Below are positions 18,631 through 19,484 of a stretch of 19,484 nucleotides of DNA, piece after piece. The notes under the pieces were generated by a model. That model did no database searches, was not told where the DNA came from, and saw only the letters and a list, made by a program, of their open reading frames with translations. This stretch comes from Fonsecaea monophora (taxonomy: Eukaryota > Ascomycota > Eurotiomycetes > Chaetothyriales > Herpotrichiellaceae). The translations under genes and the position numbers were made by a program. Every line of letters begins with the position of its first letter. Position 1 is the first letter of the stretch. The stretch is from the NCBI RefSeq assembly GCF_001642475.1, contig NW_019174138.1:1-19484 (forward strand), written 5' to 3'.

Positions 18631-19047
18631 CTAGTCGGTCAATGGTATACAGACGCACTGCAATCCCTCCTTGCCGGCGAGGGTGCAGTAGGCTGTGATG
18701 CAAGTTTTGCCAGTCTTCAGATTCACCACGCAACGTTGGTTGACGCAAGTCCCGGAATTGCCTCGCTATGTCAACCCGAGAAAGTCAGTTAGCTGGCTGC
18801 AAGACCAGGGCGTTGGACATTGAAAGCTCATGATATCTTGTCGCTCTGCCACAACGAAGGCAGAGCTCCTGACACGAATAAGAGTGAAGATGTATGTGGG
18901 AGGACAGAACTGTGGACGAACCTTGACAAGCTGCTCGTCACCTAGTGGATGAGCACCAATTTTTTGCCCGGTGGCGCGGACCGGAGTGGCCAGCGCGACA
19001 GGGAGAATGAGAGCAAGGCCCGCGATGAGGAAGTTGGTGAAACGCAT
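18631..19047 (-). CDS. Small secreted cysteine-rich protein with Kex2-like processing site
   Basis: Exons on the minus strand are 19047-18922 and 18765-18631, giving 86 residues. Residues 1-20 are a strong signal peptide (MRFTNFLIAGLALILPVALA). Residues 21-42 form a Cys-free pro-segment ending LVK. The first codon of exon 2 is Arg, so splicing creates a Lys42-Arg43 dibasic site, and cleavage there would free a 43-residue peptide. All six Cys lie in that peptide, at 49, 54, 64, 69, 79 and 81, with spacing C-x4-C-x9-C-x4-C-x9-C-x-C. The 156-nt intron (donor GTTCGT, branch GCTAAC, acceptor ACATAG) is phase 0; the same rare donor is used in APM1. I do not recognise the family. A secreted effector, antimicrobial or signalling peptide are all possible; this is inference from architecture only. 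Confidence 0.75.
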
Positions 19048-19246
19048 TTTCTATGCGGATGAGCTGGGGGTTGTTGTTTTCAAGGACGAAAAGGTATGGA
19101 CCGTGTTCCAGGCAGGACAAGTCTTGTTGCCTTTCACAATCAGCAGTCAGGGTGAAGAATACGCAATATGCAATGCGCAGGTTCTGACCCGGCCGTCTCC
19201 TAAATATCTTTTCTTCTTCTCCCTCTCCGGGTCCTTGTATCCAACC

Positions 19247-19315
<69 letters not shown>

Positions 19316-19484
19316 GCCTGTCTGTCTGTCTGTCTCTTTCCTTGCATCCAGCCACTCATACAGCTCCACGCGCCCACCTCAGTCCGCGTGTCACCGCATG
19401 CTGCTGTATGATCAAACGCAAGTACGCATATCTCTAGTTTACACAGCCGACATCTACCACTCACGATAGAACTCAGTATGACAA
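19048..19484. promoter_or_regulatory. Upstream region of the secreted-peptide gene
   Basis: The minus-strand promoter of the secreted peptide should lie here. It contains the CTGT microsatellite. Open frames across it are products of the repeat. No other gene is seen before the right edge. Confidence 0.5.
19246..19333. repeat. CTGT tetranucleotide microsatellite, 22 units
   Basis: Twenty-two four-base units run without a length break; only one unit (CTGC at 19314-19317) is imperfect. On the minus strand it reads as a CAGA/ACAG repeat, lying about 200 bases upstream of the secreted-peptide ATG. Such a tract is likely to vary in length between strains. Confidence 0.97.

Noticed and set aside
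18938..19464. Three overlapping open frames on both strands rich in RQTD or CLSV repeats
   Set aside because: They are translations of the CTGT microsatellite, which lacks stops in these frames.

Overview
The window is nuclear DNA of a filamentous ascomycete (Pezizomycotina). The genes carry short introns (about 47-230 nt) with GTAAGT/GTATGT-type donors and CTAAC/CTGAY branch sites. The families are fungal: a SesA/NB-ARC/TPR STAND receptor, a Zn(II)2Cys6 regulator, a small secreted cysteine-rich protein, Apm1, mitochondrial mL57 and Yar1. I cannot fix the class or genus from sequence alone. All exon structures were derived by hand from frame continuity, splice consensus and family knowledge.

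Layout. (1) Positions 1-2495, minus strand: a NOD-like receptor running off the left edge, with a SesA N-terminal domain, an Asn/Gly-rich sigma-like prion-motif segment, NB-ARC and nearly identical 42-residue TPR repeats. (2) 2496-4753: a 2.3 kb gene-free spacer, then a divergent short Zn2Cys6 regulator (4754-5569, plus). (3) 6279-7993, minus: a secreted, membrane-anchored histidine-phosphatase-like protein with three exons. (4) 9649-12048, plus: a six-exon mitochondrial succinate dehydrogenase flavoprotein, possibly a second copy. (5) 12327-13281, plus: mitochondrial ribosomal protein mL57 (RNase III fold). (6) 13749-14500, minus: remains of an SRPK-like protein kinase, with two frameshifts, a missing catalytic core and a premature stop. 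(7) 15061-16569, plus: the AP-1 clathrin adaptor mu chain. (8) 17601-18296, plus: a Yar1-like ankyrin protein. (9) 18631-19047, minus: a small secreted six-cysteine peptide with a Kex2-like site exactly at its exon junction, with a 22-unit CTGT microsatellite upstream.

There is no operon or evident metabolic cluster. The right half is mostly housekeeping genes (energy metabolism, mitochondrial translation, vesicle traffic, ribosome assembly). The two ends carry fast-evolving genes: the putative amyloid-signalling receptor on the left and the secreted cysteine-rich peptide on the right. Those two loci and the eroded kinase are the most interesting parts. No mobile element, tRNA, rRNA or CRISPR array was recognised.
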